Positions 7,284-15,191 of a stretch of DNA of 38,104 nt are shown piece after piece. Origin of the DNA: Paenibacillaceae bacterium (GTDB taxonomy: Bacteria > Bacillota > Bacilli > Paenibacillales > Paenibacillaceae); NCBI GenBank assembly GCA_900766135.1, contig CAAFUF010000040.1, forward strand, positions 1 to 38,104. Direction: 5' to 3'. Made by a program: the position numbers and the translations under genes. How positions within the stretch are numbered: the stretch's first letter is position 1; each line of letters opens with the position of its first letter. The notes beneath the pieces were generated by a model. It saw only the letters and a list, made by a program, of their open reading frames with translations. It made no database searches and was not told where the DNA came from.

Positions 7284-9623
7284 GTGACAAAGAGGAAAAT
7301 GGCAAACGAATCTACGGTTACGATAGCGGTGCGTCCTCTGGTGGAATATGTGTTCCGCAGCGGCAGCCTGGAAGGCGGCTTTCGCGCTGCGGTTTCGCTG
7401 ACGGAAGGCACGAAGGCCCATCAGCAGGTACAGAAGCAATACGGCGAAGGCGATCAGAAAGAAGTGTATTTGAAGGCGGAGATTCCCTGCGGGGATCTCC
7501 TCTTCGTCGTGGACGGGCGCTGCGACGGGCTGTTGGCCGACGAGGACGGGAGCTTGACCGTGGACGAGATCAAATCGACGGCCGGCGAGCTGGCCGCGAT
7601 CCATGAGGACACGTACCCCGTTCATTGGGCCCAGGCGAAATGCTACGCCTACATGTACGCCAAGGCCAACGGGCTGAGCGGGATGGGGATCCAGCTGACT
7701 TATGTGCAGCTGGATACGGGAGAGCGCAAGCAGTTTCGGACGTGCGCCGGGGTGGACGAGCTGGAGACGTTTATTTATGACGTCGTTCGGCAATACGCTC
7801 CGTACGCCCGGCTGCTTCGCAACCATCGGCGCGAGCGAAACCGGAGCATCGCGGAGTTGGCGTTTCCGTTTCCCGGTTACCGGACCGGACAACGGAAGCT
7901 GGCGGGCGCGGTGTACAAGACGATCGAGGAAGCCGTGGGCTTGTTTGTCCAGGCGCCGACCGGCATCGGCAAGACGATCTCCACTACGTTTCCGGCGCTT
8001 AAGGCGATGGGCGAAGGCAAACTGAATCAGCTGTACTACCTTACCGCCAAGACGATCACCCGGACCGAGGCGGAGAACGCCTTCGCGCTTATGGAAGCGC
8101 AAGGACTGCAAGCCCGCGTGGTGACTTTGACCGCCAAGGAGAAAATTTGCTTCCGCGAGGAAGTCCGCTGCACCAAGGAAGACTGCATGTATGCCGACGG
8201 CTACTTCGACCGGATCAACGGGGCGATCCTGGATATCCTGGCGAACGAGACACAGCTCGCCCGCCCGGTCATCGAGGCATACGCCCGGAAGCACCGGGTG
8301 TGCCCGTTCGAATTTTCACTGGACCTCTCCTATGCCGCCGATGTGACGATCTGCGACTATAATTACGTGTTTGATCCCAAAGTGTCCCTGCAACGCATGT
8401 TCGCCGAGCAGAAGAAGGAAACCGCGCTGCTGATCGATGAGGCGCATAATCTGGTCGACCGGGCCAGGGAGATGTATTCCGCCGAACTGCAGAAGTCCAG
8501 CTTCCTTTCGCTGCAGCGGGTTTATAAAGAGAAATGCCCTTCCGTCGCGAAGGCGGCCAAGGCGGTGAACGCCTGGTTTATCGAGCTGCGGAAGCAGGTG
8601 GAAGGGCCGTTTCGGGTCGATATAGAAGCGCCTGAGCCGTTGTTGCAGCGGGTAGAAGCTTTTGCCGAGGCAGCCGAGCGGGAGCTGGCGATCGATCCTT
8701 CCGCCGCCAGGCAGTCGAGCACGCCGGGGAGCCCGGAAGCGGATGCGCGGGAGCTGCTGCTCCAGGCGTATTTCGATGCCTTGCATTTCGGCCGGATCGG
8801 CAAGCTGTACGATGAACGGTTCGTCACCTACGCGGAGGTTACCCGGGAGGACGTCCGGGTGAAGCTGTTTTGCCTGGATCCCTCCCATTTGCTGCAGGAG
8901 ATGAGCAAGGGGTTTCGTTCACGCATTTATTTCTCGGCGACGTTATCGCCGATGGGTTATTACCGCGATATGCTGGGGGCGGGGCCGGACGATTATACGG
9001 TATCGCTGCCTTCCCCTTTCTCCCGGGATCAGCTGGAGGTGGTCGTGGTGCCGCTGTCTACAAGGTATCAGGACCGGGAACAGACGCGCGGCCCGCTCGT
9101 TCGCGCTTTACAGGAAGCGACCCGCGACCGTCCGGGGAACTATCTGTTCTTCTTTCCTTCTTACGCTTACATGAACATGATCTACGAGGACTTTGCCGCC
9201 GTCGCGGAAGAAGGTACGGAATTGCTGCTACAGAAGGCGGGAATGGCAGAGGAGGATCGGGAGCAGTTTTTGGCCGCCTTTGTGCCTAACCCCGCACCGG
9301 GACGGACCTTTATCGCATTTGCCGTGATGGGCGGCCTGTTCTCGGAGGGCATCGATCTTGTCGGGGATCGCTTGACGGGAGTAGCGATCGTGGGCGTCGG
9401 CCTGCCGCAAATCGGTCCGGAGCGCAACTTGATCCGCGACTACTTCCAGGCGTCGGGGCGAAACGGCTTCGATTACGCCTATGTGTTCCCCGGCATGAAC
9501 AAGGTCCTTCAGGCCGGCGGGCGCCTGATCCGTTCGGAGACCGACCAAGGCCGTTTGGCCCTGATTGACGATCGTTATCTGCAACCCCATTACGCCCGGC
9601 TGCTCCCGGAGGAATGGCGCTAG
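7284..9623 (+). CDS. DinG/XPD-type DNA helicase with N-terminal PD-(D/E)XK nuclease-like domain
   Basis: A 779-residue superfamily 2 helicase. Walker A is QAPTGIGKT (Lys230) and the DEAH box is IDEAH (Asp385). Between them four cysteines (289, 296, 301, 340) are placed as in the iron-sulphur domain of XPD/DinG/Rad3 helicases. The helicase C-terminal half has YFSATLSP, then GLFSEGIDLVGDRL and a Q-AGGRLIRSETDQG arginine-finger motif. Ahead of the helicase, residues 60-125 carry a RecB/Cas4-like nuclease pattern: Asp81 in GRCDG, Asp94-Glu-Ile-Lys97 in VDEIKST, and then HWAQAKCYAYMYA. The enzyme would unwind, and perhaps cut, DNA during repair. The start is the GTG at 7284; an ATG lies five codons further in. 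An SOS box just upstream predicts induction by DNA damage. Confidence 0.88.
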   Translation: MTKRKMANESTVTIAVRPLVEYVFRSGSLEGGFRAAVSLTEGTKAHQQVQKQYGEGDQKEVYLKAEIPCGDLLFVVDGRCDGLLADEDGSLTVDEIKSTAGELAAIHEDTYPVHWAQAKCYAYMYAKANGLSGMGIQLTYVQLDTGERKQFRTCAGVDELETFIYDVVRQYAPYARLLRNHRRERNRSIAELAFPFPGYRTGQRKLAGAVYKTIEEAVGLFVQAPTGIGKTISTTFPALKAMGEGKLNQLYYLTAKTITRTEAENAFALMEAQGLQARVVTLTAKEKICFREEVRCTKEDCMYADGYFDRINGAILDILANETQLARPVIEAYARKHRVCPFEFSLDLSYAADVTICDYNYVFDPKVSLQRMFAEQKKETALLIDEAHNLVDRAREMYSAELQKSSFLSLQRVYKEKCPSVAKAAKAVNAWFIELRKQVEGPFRVDIEAPEPLLQRVEAFAEAAERELAIDPSAARQSSTPGSPEADARELLLQAYFDALHFGRIGKLYDERFVTYAEVTREDVRVKLFCLDPSHLLQEMSKGFRSRIYFSATLSPMGYYRDMLGAGPDDYTVSLPSPFSRDQLEVVVVPLSTRYQDREQTRGPLVRALQEATRDRPGNYLFFFPSYAYMNMIYEDFAAVAEEGTELLLQKAGMAEEDREQFLAAFVPNPAPGRTFIAFAVMGGLFSEGIDLVGDRLTGVAIVGVGLPQIGPERNLIRDYFQASGRNGFDYAYVFPGMNKVLQAGGRLIRSETDQGRLALIDDRYLQPHYARLLPEEWR

Positions 9624-9704
9624 AACCTCCTCGAATATTCCCTTCAATTGTGACATATTTTGAACATGTAAGGATAACTTGTTTCAGTTGGGGGGAGCGT
9701 TGGT

Positions 9705-10094
9705 TTGGGGATTTCGTATATTAAGGTTTCGGTCGTCTATTTTGTCATCGGCGTATTGTTAGGTATGTACATGTCCATGCAGCATGACTATACCTTAGCG
9801 GGCGTACATGCCCATGTGAATCTGCTCGGGTGGGCGTCCTTCGCGCTAGCCGGCGTGATTTACGTGTTGTTTCCGGGGGCAGGGGAGAGCCTGCTGAGCA
9901 AAATCCAGTTCTGGACGTACTCCATCGGACTTCCGGTTATGATGATCAGTTTAGCGCTGGTGCTGAACGGTTCCGAACAGCTGGAGCCCTTGGTCGCAAT
10001 CGGAGGAACGCTTGTCGTGATCAGCGTTATCGTATTCGCGGTGAACGTGCTGACGAACGTGCGGACCAGCGCGTCTTCGCGGGGCAAGAAATAA
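9705..10094 (+). CDS. Small membrane protein related to heme-copper oxidase subunit I
   Basis: A 129-residue integral membrane protein with four predicted hydrophobic segments. The motif GVHAHVNLLGWASFALAGVIY, after a first helix ending GMYMSMQHDY, resembles the region around a haem-ligand histidine in cytochrome oxidase (cbb3/NorB-like) subunit I. Such short stand-alone proteins are common in Bacilli and usually annotated as cytochrome-c oxidase; they are far too short to be a complete oxidase. Whether haem is bound is unknown. The start is a TTG at 9705 with GGGGGAG six to nine bases upstream. A terminator follows, so it is monocistronic. Confidence 0.75.
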   Translation: MGISYIKVSVVYFVIGVLLGMYMSMQHDYTLAGVHAHVNLLGWASFALAGVIYVLFPGAGESLLSKIQFWTYSIGLPVMMISLALVLNGSEQLEPLVAIGGTLVVISVIVFAVNVLTNVRTSASSRGKK

Positions 10095-10124
10095 GGTCGA
10101 TACGGATGAATAAGATGGGAGAAG

Positions 10125-10151
10125 ACGCCGATGAAGATCGGCGTTTTTTTT
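10125..10151 (+). terminator. Rho-independent terminator
   Basis: An 8-bp perfect stem ACGCCGAT (10125-10132) / ATCGGCGT (10137-10144) with loop GAAG, followed by eight T residues. It ends the oxidase-like gene and insulates the MarR gene. Confidence 0.93.
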
Positions 10152-10178
10152 GCGGGATGGGAATGATAATTTGAGGAG

Positions 10179-10270
10179 TTGACGAAGGCTGCTGGAAGAA
10201 GTACTATGATAGTATAATTATTAAAAGCTATTAACTATTTAAATGTAATAAGTATTAATTGATAGCTTTT
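10179..10270 (+). promoter_or_regulatory. Promoter and putative operator of the first MarR gene
   Basis: TTGACG (10179-10184) and TACTAT (10202-10207) are 17 bp apart; a TATAAT at 10213-10218 is an alternative -10. Downstream, AAAAGCTAT (10223-10231) and ATAGCTTTT (10262-10270) form an exact 9-bp inverted repeat around an AT-rich core that itself contains TTAA-rich half-repeats. It lies between promoter and start codon, a usual place for MarR autorepression. Confidence 0.55.
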
Positions 10271-10283
10271 GGGGAGGGGATGC

Positions 10284-10709
10284 GTGCTGAATAAGCAGGA
10301 GCGGTTATCGCTGTTAATGTCGATGCAAATGACTCGATTCGTCGTCGGATACGCCAAAATCCTCGATCCGGAGTTGACGGCTCCCCAATATTTGATCCTC
10401 CAAATTTTATCCGGCGCGGAGCAGCGGAACTGTTCCGAATTGGCCGAGATGCTGGAGGTCTCCCTGCCGGCCGTGACCAATCTGGCCAATAAATTGGTGG
10501 CCAAAGGGCTGATTGAACGCGTGATTCCGGAAAGCGACCGGCGCAACGTTCTCCTGCGCATCACGGAGGCCGGACAGGAAGTGGAGGCACGCATGGTACA
10601 GAAATACGAAGAAATGACGCGGGAACTGTGGGAGGATTTCTCAGAGGAAGAAACGGACGTATTGCTTCGGGCGTTCGAGAAAATGCTGGAACGGTTCGAT
10701 CCCAATTGA
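10284..10709 (+). CDS. MarR family transcriptional regulator
   Basis: A 141-residue winged-helix regulator. The DNA-binding part runs from NCSELAEMLEVSLPAVTNLANKLVAKGLIERVIPESDRRNVLLRITEAG, where the DRR wing motif is typical of MarR proteins. Flanking helices (TAPQYLILQIL; EDFSEEETDVLLRAFEKML) would form the dimer. I choose the GTG at 10284 because GGGGAGGGGA ends three bases before it; the TTG at 10269 would lie before that ribosome site. It precedes an SDR dehydrogenase by 70 bp on the same strand and probably regulates itself and that gene. The ligand is unknown. Confidence 0.88.
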   Translation: MLNKQERLSLLMSMQMTRFVVGYAKILDPELTAPQYLILQILSGAEQRNCSELAEMLEVSLPAVTNLANKLVAKGLIERVIPESDRRNVLLRITEAGQEVEARMVQKYEEMTRELWEDFSEEETDVLLRAFEKMLERFDPN

Positions 10710-10711
10710 AA

Positions 10712-10725
10712 TGAAAGCGTTAACC
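10712..10725 (+). promoter_or_regulatory. cre-like site (CcpA)
   Basis: TGAAAGCGTTAACC matches the catabolite-responsive consensus TGWAARCGYTWNCW at 13 of 14 positions; only the last base differs. It sits directly after the marR stop and 55 bp before the SDR start, so CcpA could tune dehydrogenase expression by carbon supply. Confidence 0.55.
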
Positions 10726-10779
10726 AAGAGCATGAAGAACATTATCCGGACGTAAGAGCCGATCTAGGAGGAGTTTAAC

Positions 10780-11532
10780 ATGGGAAGATTAGATCATAAA
10801 GTCGCCATCATTACCGGTGCTGCCGGGGGGATGGGCAAGGCCGACGCATTGTTGTTTGCCAAGGAAGGCGCCAAAGTCGTCATTACGGACATTCAGGACG
10901 AGAAAATTCAAGCGGTCGCCAAGGAGATTACCGATCACGGCGGGGTTGCAGTAGCTTTAACGCAGGACGTCACGTCGGAGGAAGATTGGGCGCGGGTTAC
11001 CGAAACGGCCCTGACGCAGTTCGGGAAAATCGATATCCTCGTCAACAACGCGGGGATCTCCAGCGCGACGCCTTTTTTGGAGACCGACCTGGAACTGTGG
11101 AACAAGGTGATGAGCATCAACGTCACCAGCGTATTTCTCGGTCAAAAATACGTCATCCCGCACATGATCCAAGGCGGGGGAGGTTCCATCATTAATATTT
11201 CCTCGATTGCCGGCCTGACCGGCGGCAGCGGCACGGGGCCCTATACGGCCAGCAAAGGGGCCGTTCGACTGTTAACGAAAGCGACGGCGGTGGATTATGC
11301 AAAGCATAACATCCGGGCCAACTCCATCCATCCGGGATATATTGAAACGCCGATGACCAAAGATTTGATGGCTGACGAGAACATGAGAAACTGGTTCTTG
11401 TCCCAGACGCCGATTCCGCGGCTTGGCCAAGCGGAGGACATCGCCAATGGCGTATTGTTCCTTGCCTCCGACGAGTCCTCGTACATCACCGGCATCGAGC
11501 TGCCGATCGACGGCGGGTATTCCGCAAAATAA
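10780..11532 (+). CDS. SDR family NAD(P)-dependent oxidoreductase
   Basis: A 250-residue classical short-chain dehydrogenase. The cofactor motif TGAAGGMGKADALLFAKEGAKVVITD (TGxxxGxG, followed by an acidic Asp that favours NAD) is near residue 12. NNAGIS is present, as are the catalytic Ser in INISSIAG and the Tyr-x-x-x-Lys in YTASKGA. PGYIETPM and the C-terminal GIELPIDGGYSAK are family-typical. The length is standard. The substrate is an alcohol or ketone that cannot be named; relatives are often labelled glucose 1-dehydrogenase or 3-oxoacyl reductase. AGGAGGAG lies nine bases before ATG. It follows a MarR gene and a cre-like site, and is closed by a terminator. Confidence 0.9.
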   Translation: MGRLDHKVAIITGAAGGMGKADALLFAKEGAKVVITDIQDEKIQAVAKEITDHGGVAVALTQDVTSEEDWARVTETALTQFGKIDILVNNAGISSATPFLETDLELWNKVMSINVTSVFLGQKYVIPHMIQGGGGSIINISSIAGLTGGSGTGPYTASKGAVRLLTKATAVDYAKHNIRANSIHPGYIETPMTKDLMADENMRNWFLSQTPIPRLGQAEDIANGVLFLASDESSYITGIELPIDGGYSAK

Positions 11533-11607
11533 GCCGCCCCTCGCTCCGGCGGCAGGGCTTAGCGGTCGCTCCAGGTGCGAAGTTGTGCATCTGGGGCGGC
11601 CTTTTTT
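11533..11607 (+). terminator. Terminator after the SDR gene
   Basis: GCCGCCCC (11533-11540) can pair with GGGGCGGC (11593-11600), which is followed by CTTTTTT. Inside, CCAGGTGC and GCATCTGG form a second stem, so the whole is a branched or alternative hairpin with a U-tract. Confidence 0.8.
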
Positions 11608-11697
11608 CGTACATCACTCCTCTTCATGTGGAAGTTCCGCTGTTATGGACGCTCGATCGCCTCTCCCTCTTTTTCAAATTCATTTTTATTTTTGGTG

Positions 11698-11738
11698 TTG
11701 ACATTTGTCTCGATATCATATATCTTAATATCAAGATA
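11698..11738 (+). promoter_or_regulatory. Promoter of the MhqR-like gene with embedded operator
   Basis: TTGACA (11698-11703) is followed after 17 bp by TATCTT (11721-11726). That -10 is the left arm of the near-perfect palindrome TATCTTAATATCAAGATA (11721-11738). The same palindrome recurs before the DoxX gene, so the downstream MarR protein very probably binds both sites and represses its own promoter. Confidence 0.8.
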
Positions 11739-11817
11739 AAACAAATTAAGAATTGCTTGAACCCTTTCGGGGGAATCTAAGGTAACCATTCCGAGGACGA
11801 CATGGAGGTGAAGTACA

Positions 11818-12264
11818 ATGACGGAGCAAACGGAAAACGATGCGTTGCATTTGTTTATCGTATTGTCCCGGGCGAGCGAATGGGTGCATGCTCACAGTGA
11901 CAGGGCGATCCGCCAATACGGATTGACCCGAACCGAATTCGGCGTGCTCGATTTGCTTTACCACAAGGGCCGCCAGCCGATTCAGCAAATCGGCAGCAAG
12001 GTGCTGATGAGCAGCGGGAACATCACATACGTCGTCGATAAGCTGGAGAAGAAGGGGTACGTGACCCGCCAGAACTGTCCGGAAGACCGGCGGCTGGTCT
12101 ATGCGGAAATGACCGAGCAAGGCAGGCAGTTCATCAGCGAAGTGTTTCCGCAGCATGCCCGCATGATCGAAGAGGCGGTGAGCGGACTTTCGCCGGAAGA
12201 GAAGGAGATCGCCGCCATGCTGCTAAAAAAGTTGGGTAAATCGGCACAGGAAGGCTTCAAGTAG
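11818..12264 (+). CDS. mhqR: MarR family repressor, MhqR-like
   Basis: A 148-residue MarR-type winged-helix protein. Its recognition part runs QQIGSKVLMSSGNITYVVDKLEKKGYVTRQNCPEDRRLVYAEMTEQG, with the DRR wing. It ends with helices for dimerisation. The opening segment VLSRASEWVHAHSDRAIRQYGLTRTEFGVLDLLYHKG resembles Bacillus MhqR/YkvE. MhqR represses detoxification genes for catechols, methylhydroquinone and diamide-like electrophiles. Here the gene stands just before the same set of enzymes (DoxX, nitroreductase, dioxygenase, esterase), which is the main reason for the name. The palindrome upstream is shared with that operon. GGAGGTGA precedes ATG with good spacing. There is one cysteine (in RQNCPEDRR); whether it senses thiol stress is unknown. 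Confidence 0.85.
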   Translation: MTEQTENDALHLFIVLSRASEWVHAHSDRAIRQYGLTRTEFGVLDLLYHKGRQPIQQIGSKVLMSSGNITYVVDKLEKKGYVTRQNCPEDRRLVYAEMTEQGRQFISEVFPQHARMIEEAVSGLSPEEKEIAAMLLKKLGKSAQEGFK

Positions 12265-12372
12265 CGACAAGGGTTTCCGGAATACGGAATGATCGCATTC
12301 AAATTTGCTAGACCTAACGAAGCTCCGATAGGCGACGGGGAAGGGCGTCAGCGGACGTCTTCTCGGCTCTAA

Positions 12373-12390
12373 TATCTTAATATAAAGATT
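12373..12390 (+). promoter_or_regulatory. MhqR-type operator upstream of the DoxX operon
   Basis: TATCTTAATATAAAGATT is identical to the palindrome before the repressor gene at 16 of 18 positions, keeping the ATCTT and AAGAT arms. It lies about 75 bp before the DoxX start and overlaps -10-like TAATAT (12370-12375) or TATAAA (12381-12386). A clear -35 was not found. Confidence 0.75.
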
Positions 12391-12466
12391 CTTGAAATTC
12401 AGAAAAAACTTACGAGTCGGCTGGGTACGAACAACAATAAAATTCAAAAACAAAGGAGTCATGAAC

Positions 12467-12865
12467 ATGTCTATGGCATTGGCCTTATTAATTATCCGTT
12501 TGGTGTTGGGATTCACGATGATGGCGCACGGCGCGCAAAAGCTTTTTGGCTGGTTTGGCGGCTACGGCCCCAAAGGAACCGGCGGTTGGATGGAATCGTT
12601 GGGCATCAAGCCCGGGGTGCTGATGGCGGTATTGGCCGGCTTGGCCGAATTTGGCGGCGGATTGCTGGTGGCGGCCGGTCTGTTTACGCCGATCGGAGCG
12701 GCGCTGCTGATCCTTACGATGATCGTGGCGATCGCTTCCGTTCATGCCAAGAACGGGTTCTGGTCGACGGCGGGCGGATACGAATACAATCTGCTGCTGA
12801 TCGCCGTCTCGGTTGCTTTGATTTTGTCCGGTGCGGGAGCTTATTCTCTCGATGCCTTGCTCTGA
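12467..12865 (+). CDS. DoxX family membrane protein, MhqP-like
   Basis: A 132-residue DoxX-family protein with four hydrophobic helices. It begins MSMALALLIIRLVLGFTMMAHGAQKLFGWFGGYGP, the family's usual N terminus with the HGAQKLFGWF loop, and ends with LLLIAVSVALILSGAGAYSLD. In Bacillus the MhqR-controlled mhqNOP operon includes such a protein (MhqP); DoxX proteins act at the membrane in redox and thiol or quinone stress, with no firmly established reaction. I prefer ATG 12467 because AGGAG lies eight bases before it; the ATG at 12461 is only two bases from that site. It is the first gene of the operon after the shared operator. Confidence 0.88.
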   Translation: MSMALALLIIRLVLGFTMMAHGAQKLFGWFGGYGPKGTGGWMESLGIKPGVLMAVLAGLAEFGGGLLVAAGLFTPIGAALLILTMIVAIASVHAKNGFWSTAGGYEYNLLLIAVSVALILSGAGAYSLDALL

Positions 12866-12922
12866 TATAAGTAAATCGCGATTCGATTACGATGATTTTC
12901 AAATTTGGGAGGAGCTTTCGTC

Positions 12923-13561
12923 ATGAATTCGAATGAACATGATTTGACTGCGATCGTAAAATCTCGCCGTTCGGCGAATAAATTTATTCCCGGCGTGGAA
13001 ATCCAAGACAAGGAACTGGAAGAAATCTTCAATCTTACGAAATTCGCGCCTTCGGCGTTTAATCTGCAGCATACCCACTACGTGGTGGTCAAGGACCCCG
13101 TCTTGAAGGAACAGGTATACGAGGCTGCGGCCAAGCAATATAAAGTCCGGACCGCTTCCGCGGTGATCCTGGTGCTGGGAAAACGGGACGCCCATAAGGA
13201 TGCCGGAACGATGAACGAAGGGTTGTTGAATTTAGGCGTGCTCAGCAAGCAGGAATACGACCGGCTCGTGTCCGACACGATCGGATTCTATGAGAGCCGG
13301 GGCGAGGCGTTCATGCGGGAGGAAGCGATCCGCAGCGCCAGTCTGTCGGCCATGCAGATGATGCTGGTCGCCAAGGACCGCGGCTGGGATACGTGCCCGA
13401 TGATCGGTTTTGATCCCGATGCCATGCGCCGGCTGCTGAACGTCCCGGACAATTACGACCCGGTGATGCTGATCGCGATCGGCAAGGAGGACACCTCCAG
13501 TTTCCGTCCGCGCGGTTACCGCAAACCGGTTGGCGAGTTCGTCAGTTTTAACCGTTTCTGA
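12923..13561 (+). CDS. Nitroreductase family protein, MhqN-like
   Basis: A 212-residue FMN-dependent nitroreductase-fold protein. The FMN phosphate-binding N terminus reads VKSRRSANKFIPGVEI. Then come KFAPSAFNLQHTHYVVV and, near the C terminus, DRGWDTCPMIGFDPDAMRRLLNVPDNYDPVMLIAIGKE, all diagnostic of the family. These enzymes reduce nitroaromatics or quinones with NAD(P)H; MhqN is the Bacillus counterpart in the quinone-stress regulon. ATG 12923 has GGGAGGAG upstream; the earlier TTG at 12905 lacks a site. It is 57 bp downstream of the DoxX gene and 34 bp before the dioxygenase, in one operon. Confidence 0.9.
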   Translation: MNSNEHDLTAIVKSRRSANKFIPGVEIQDKELEEIFNLTKFAPSAFNLQHTHYVVVKDPVLKEQVYEAAAKQYKVRTASAVILVLGKRDAHKDAGTMNEGLLNLGVLSKQEYDRLVSDTIGFYESRGEAFMREEAIRSASLSAMQMMLVAKDRGWDTCPMIGFDPDAMRRLLNVPDNYDPVMLIAIGKEDTSSFRPRGYRKPVGEFVSFNRF

Positions 13562-13595
13562 ACGATTACGATCAAAAATAGAGGAGGAGTTTTAC

Positions 13596-14549
13596 ATGGT
13601 ACATCCAACTTCAGGAATTCATCATATTACCGCATTCGCGACCGATCCGCAGGCTAACGTCGATTTTTACGCAGGGGTGCTGGGACTCAGACTGGTCAAA
13701 AAAACCATCAACTTCGACGCGCCGGAAGTGTACCATCTGTACTTCGGCGATGAGGACGGAAATCCGGGAACCATCCTGACCTTCTTCCCTTCGGCGGGAG
13801 CCCGCCGCGGCAGGGTCGGCGGCGGTCAGGTAGGCATCACGACCTTCGCCGTTCCGGTCGGCGCCATGGCTTTCTGGCAGGAGCGTCTGCACAAGTTTGG
13901 CATCTCCACTACCGAGACCAGCCGCTTCGGGGAAACCTATCTGCACTTCCGCGACAAGGACGGACTGCAACTCGAGCTGGTGGAACGCGCCGCCGGTTCG
14001 CAGAGCACCTGGTCGTTCGGCGGCGTCCCGGCCGACAAGGCGATCAAAGGCTTCGGCGGGGCGGTACTCTATAGCGTGGCCCCGGCGAAAACCGCCGCAT
14101 TGCTCGAAACCGTCATGGGCTTGCAGAAGCTCGGCGAAGACTTCGACTACGCCCGCTTTAAAGCCGAAGGCGATCTTGGCGACGTGATCGACGTGAACGT
14201 CAAACCGATGGAATACGGCGCAGGCGGTGCCGGTACGGTGCATCACATCGCCTGGAGAGCCCGGGATTTCGCGGAACACGAGGAATGGAGAACCCGGGTC
14301 GCCGAACACGGCTACAAACCGACGCCTATCGTTGACCGTCAGTATTTCCACGCGGTGTATTTCCGGGAAGAAGGCGGCATCCTGTTCGAGATCGCCACGA
14401 ATCCGCCGGGATTCGCCAATGACGAGACGCCGGAGCATTTGGGCGAAAAGCTGATGCTGCCGGCCTGGTACGAACCGCACCGGGAAGCGATTGAACAAAA
14501 TTTGGCCCCGTTTGAAGTCCGGGTGCTGAAGGAGGATCTGCAGGGATGA
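13596..14549 (+). CDS. Ring-cleaving dioxygenase of the glyoxalase (VOC) fold, MhqO/MhqA-like
   Basis: A 317-residue protein with two vicinal-oxygen-chelate modules. The first starts GIHHITAFATDPQANVDFYAGVLGLRLVKKTINFD, with a metal-ligand His. The second includes TVHHIAWRARDFAEHEEWR. A late GGILFEIATNPPGFANDETPEHLGEKLMLPAWYEPHR matches the C-terminal signature of the hydroquinone-type ring-cleaving dioxygenases in the MhqR regulon; its Glu is the third metal ligand. The enzyme would open (hydro)quinone or catechol rings. A GAGGAGGAG ribosome site lies five bases before ATG 13596. It shares an ATGA overlap with the next gene, indicating translational coupling. Confidence 0.9.
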   Translation: MVHPTSGIHHITAFATDPQANVDFYAGVLGLRLVKKTINFDAPEVYHLYFGDEDGNPGTILTFFPSAGARRGRVGGGQVGITTFAVPVGAMAFWQERLHKFGISTTETSRFGETYLHFRDKDGLQLELVERAAGSQSTWSFGGVPADKAIKGFGGAVLYSVAPAKTAALLETVMGLQKLGEDFDYARFKAEGDLGDVIDVNVKPMEYGAGGAGTVHHIAWRARDFAEHEEWRTRVAEHGYKPTPIVDRQYFHAVYFREEGGILFEIATNPPGFANDETPEHLGEKLMLPAWYEPHREAIEQNLAPFEVRVLKEDLQG

Positions 14550-15169
14550 AGCATATCTTCAAGCCGGGTTCGGCAAGCGGCGAAGCGGCGGCGCCTACGC
14601 TGCTTCTGCTCCACGGCACCGGCGGCAATGAGCAGGACCTGCTGCCGCTGGCAGAGATGATCTCCCCAACGTCGGCGGTGCTAAGCGTCCGGGGCAACGT
14701 GCTGGAGAACGGGATGCCGCGGTTCTTCCGGCGGCTGGCGATGGGCGTGTTCGACGAGGAGGACCTGGTGTTCCGCACCAAAGAGCTGCACGATTTCCTG
14801 GACGAGGCTTCCGCGCAATACGGCTTCGACCGGAACGGGCTCGTTGCGGTGGGTTACTCTAACGGCGCGAACATCGCAGCGAGCCTGCTGTTCCACCATG
14901 TGGGCGCACTAAGCGGGGCAATTTTGCACCACCCGATGGTGCCGCGGCGCGGCGTACCGTTGCCGGGGATGGCGGGGCTTCCCGTCTTTATCGGGGCGGG
15001 ACGGAATGACGCCATGTGCCGGCCGGAGGAAACCGAAGAGCTGGAAGGTCTGCTCAAAGACGCGGGTGCCCAAGTGCACGTGCATTGGGAGCCGTATGGC
15101 CATCAATTGACTGAGACCGAAGTTCAGGCAGCGGCGGAGTGGTTCCGTAACCATCTGCTGAAGAATTGA
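14546..15169 (+). CDS. Alpha/beta hydrolase (phospholipase/carboxylesterase), MhqD-like
   Basis: A 207-residue serine hydrolase of the phospholipase/carboxylesterase family. It has LLLLHGTGGNEQDLLPLAE (oxyanion region), the nucleophile Ser105 in VAVGYSNGANIAASLL, Asp155 in GAGRNDAMC and His186 in YGHQL, a complete triad. It is the counterpart of Bacillus MhqD/YodD, which the quinone-responsive MhqR represses; the natural ester is unknown. The start codon overlaps the dioxygenase stop by four bases (ATGA), with GGAGG upstream inside that gene. Confidence 0.9.
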   Translation: MKHIFKPGSASGEAAAPTLLLLHGTGGNEQDLLPLAEMISPTSAVLSVRGNVLENGMPRFFRRLAMGVFDEEDLVFRTKELHDFLDEASAQYGFDRNGLVAVGYSNGANIAASLLFHHVGALSGAILHHPMVPRRGVPLPGMAGLPVFIGAGRNDAMCRPEETEELEGLLKDAGAQVHVHWEPYGHQLTETEVQAAAEWFRNHLLKN

Positions 15170-15191
15170 TCCAAAAGGGAGGTTCGCCGCA

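Noticed and set aside
7239..8294. Long minus-strand ORF of 351 codons
   Set aside because: It lies wholly opposite the helicase gene, its product has no recognisable motif, and it is explained by the GC-rich third positions of the plus-strand gene.
9648..9676. TTGTGACATATTTTGAACA as promoter or Fnr/TnrA-like site before the oxidase-like gene
   Set aside because: Half-site spacing does not fit TGTGA-N6-TCACA or TGTNAN7TNACA, and no good -10 follows.
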